Below, piece by piece: positions 16,380 through 17,184 of a stretch of DNA of 17,184 nt (within the stretch, counting starts at the first letter, position 1; each line of letters starts with the position of its first letter). The position numbers were made by a program, and so were the translations under genes. The DNA is from Desulfuromonas sp. (lineage in GTDB: Bacteria; Desulfobacterota; Desulfuromonadia; Desulfuromonadales; SZUA-401): the NCBI GenBank assembly GCA_002869605.1, contig PKUI01000136.1, forward strand, positions 1 to 17,184. Reading direction: 5' to 3'. The notes under the pieces are model-generated. The model saw nothing but the letters and a program-made list of their open reading frames with translations. It had not been told where the DNA came from and searched no databases.

Positions 16380-17162
16380 ATGTCCCAGAATCAAGCTGTA
16401 ACCATACACGACCCGGTGATCACCGTCGAAGGGCTCGATTTTTACTACGGCGAGGCGCAGACACTGTTCGATGTTTCCCTGGCTTTTCCGCGCAAGCAGG
16501 TGACCGCACTGATCGGACCCTCCGGCTGTGGCAAGTCGACCTTGCTGCGTTGTTTCAACCGCATGAACGACCTGGTTGATATCGCCCGGGTCGATGGACG
16601 TATCGCCCTGAACCATGAAGATATCTACGCCAAGACGACCGACGTCATCGAACTGCGGCGCAAGGTCGGCATGGTATTTCAGAAGTCGAACCCGTTTCCC
16701 AAGTCGATCTATGAGAACGTGATCTACGGTCTGCGCATTGCCGGGGTGAAGGACAAGCAGCAGCTCGATGAGACTGTCGAGCGGAGCCTGAAAGGGGCCG
16801 CGCTGTGGGACGAGGTCAAGGATCGTCTCGACGACTCGGCGCTCGGCATGTCGGGGGGGCAGATGCAGCGTCTCTGTATCGCGCGTGCCATCGCGGTCAA
16901 CCCCGAAGTGATCCTGATGGACGAGCCGTGCAGCGCCCTCGATCCCAAATCGACGGCCCGTGTCGAGGAGCTTATCGGTGAACTGCGCGAAAAGTTCACG
17001 ATTATTATTGTGACCCACAATATGCAGCAGGCGGCACGCGTCTCCGACTTCACTGCGTTCCTCTACGAGGGGAACCTGGTCGAATACGGGGTGACCAAGG
17101 AACTGTTCGTCAAGCCGCAGGTGAAGCAGACCGAAGACTACATTACCGGCCGTTTCGGCTAG
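16380..17162 (+). CDS. pstB: Phosphate ABC transporter ATP-binding protein
   Basis: The cytoplasmic ATPase that drives phosphate import through PstC/PstA; it also takes part in PhoR signalling together with PhoU. The 260-residue protein is of standard length. It has Walker [10 protein letters not shown] (46-54), the Q-loop region [19 protein letters not shown] typical of PstB, the signature SGGQ at 158-161 ([14 protein letters not shown]), Walker B LMDEP with Asp181 and Glu182, the D-loop SALDP, and switch His213 in [16 protein letters not shown]. All catalytic residues are intact. The ribosome site (GAGAGG, 16363-16368) is modest and 11 bases from ATG 16380. The next gene starts 11 bases after its stop. 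Confidence 0.97.
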   Translation: MSQNQAVTIHDPVITVEGLDFYYGEAQTLFDVSLAFPRKQVTALIGPSGCGKSTLLRCFNRMNDLVDIARVDGRIALNHEDIYAKTTDVIELRRKVGMVFQKSNPFPKSIYENVIYGLRIAGVKDKQQLDETVERSLKGAALWDEVKDRLDDSALGMSGGQMQRLCIARAIAVNPEVILMDEPCSALDPKSTARVEELIGELREKFTIIIVTHNMQQAARVSDFTAFLYEGNLVEYGVTKELFVKPQVKQTEDYITGRFG

Positions 17163-17173
17163 AAGGATAACAG

Positions 17174-17184
17174 ATGACCGTACA
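17174..17184 (+). CDS. Start of the next gene, probably phoU (partial)
   Basis: Only ATG plus eight bases are in the window, encoding Met-Thr-Val. AGAAGGA (17161-17167) precedes the ATG at a good distance, so a start here is likely. phoU almost always follows pstB in this arrangement and encodes the adaptor that silences PhoR when phosphate is plentiful. The identity rests on position alone. Confidence 0.45.

Overview
The window looks like chromosomal DNA from an acetate-oxidising, anaerobically respiring member of the Desulfuromonadales (Geobacter/Desulfuromonas relatives). The evidence is a monomeric NADP-isocitrate dehydrogenase, malate dehydrogenase and four-subunit 2-oxoglutarate:ferredoxin oxidoreductase in a row, followed by a phoBR-pst phosphate cluster with enlarged Pst permeases. 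The lineage is inferred from gene content and protein style, not from a marker gene. All convincing genes lie on the + strand. I see no insertion sequence, phage gene, CRISPR array, tRNA or rRNA.

Region 1 (1-5008) is an oxidative TCA module: the 3' part of icd, then mdh, then korD-korA-korB-korC. Together these carry isocitrate to 2-oxoglutarate to succinyl-CoA and malate to oxaloacetate, delivering electrons as NADPH, reduced ferredoxin and NADH. The module is punctuated by hairpins: one between icd and mdh, a 14-bp GCAA-loop hairpin between mdh and korD, and a strong terminator after korC. mdh and korDABC are therefore probably separate transcription units with some read-through.

Region 2 (5009-5787) is AT-rich and sparse. 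It holds one 63-residue membrane-protein gene with its own ribosome site and terminator, then about 400 bases with no credible gene. That stretch contains a nested stem-loop and a palindrome followed by T residues, which could be a structured RNA or leader.

Region 3 (5788-8565) pairs a secreted PhnD-type solute-binding protein with a transmembrane chemoreceptor. No transporter permease or ATPase is adjacent, which suggests binding-protein-assisted chemotaxis. The receptor ends in an aromatic pentapeptide (DFEVF) that fits the CheR/CheB tether pattern.

Region 4 (8566-17184) is the phosphate-starvation system: phoB-phoR (overlapping by one base), then pstS, pstC, pstA, pstB and the first codons of a gene that by position should be phoU. 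Upstream of pstS are two clusters of three CTAAC-like half-sites at exact 11-bp spacing, the periodicity expected of PhoB boxes. A weaker version lies upstream of phoB. PstC (745 aa) and PstA (534 aa) both carry large extra extracytoplasmic parts beyond the usual permease core. The parts are well-known families; the least explained features are the enlarged Pst permeases, the Pho-box arrays, the binding-protein/receptor pair and the structured gap at 5383-5787.
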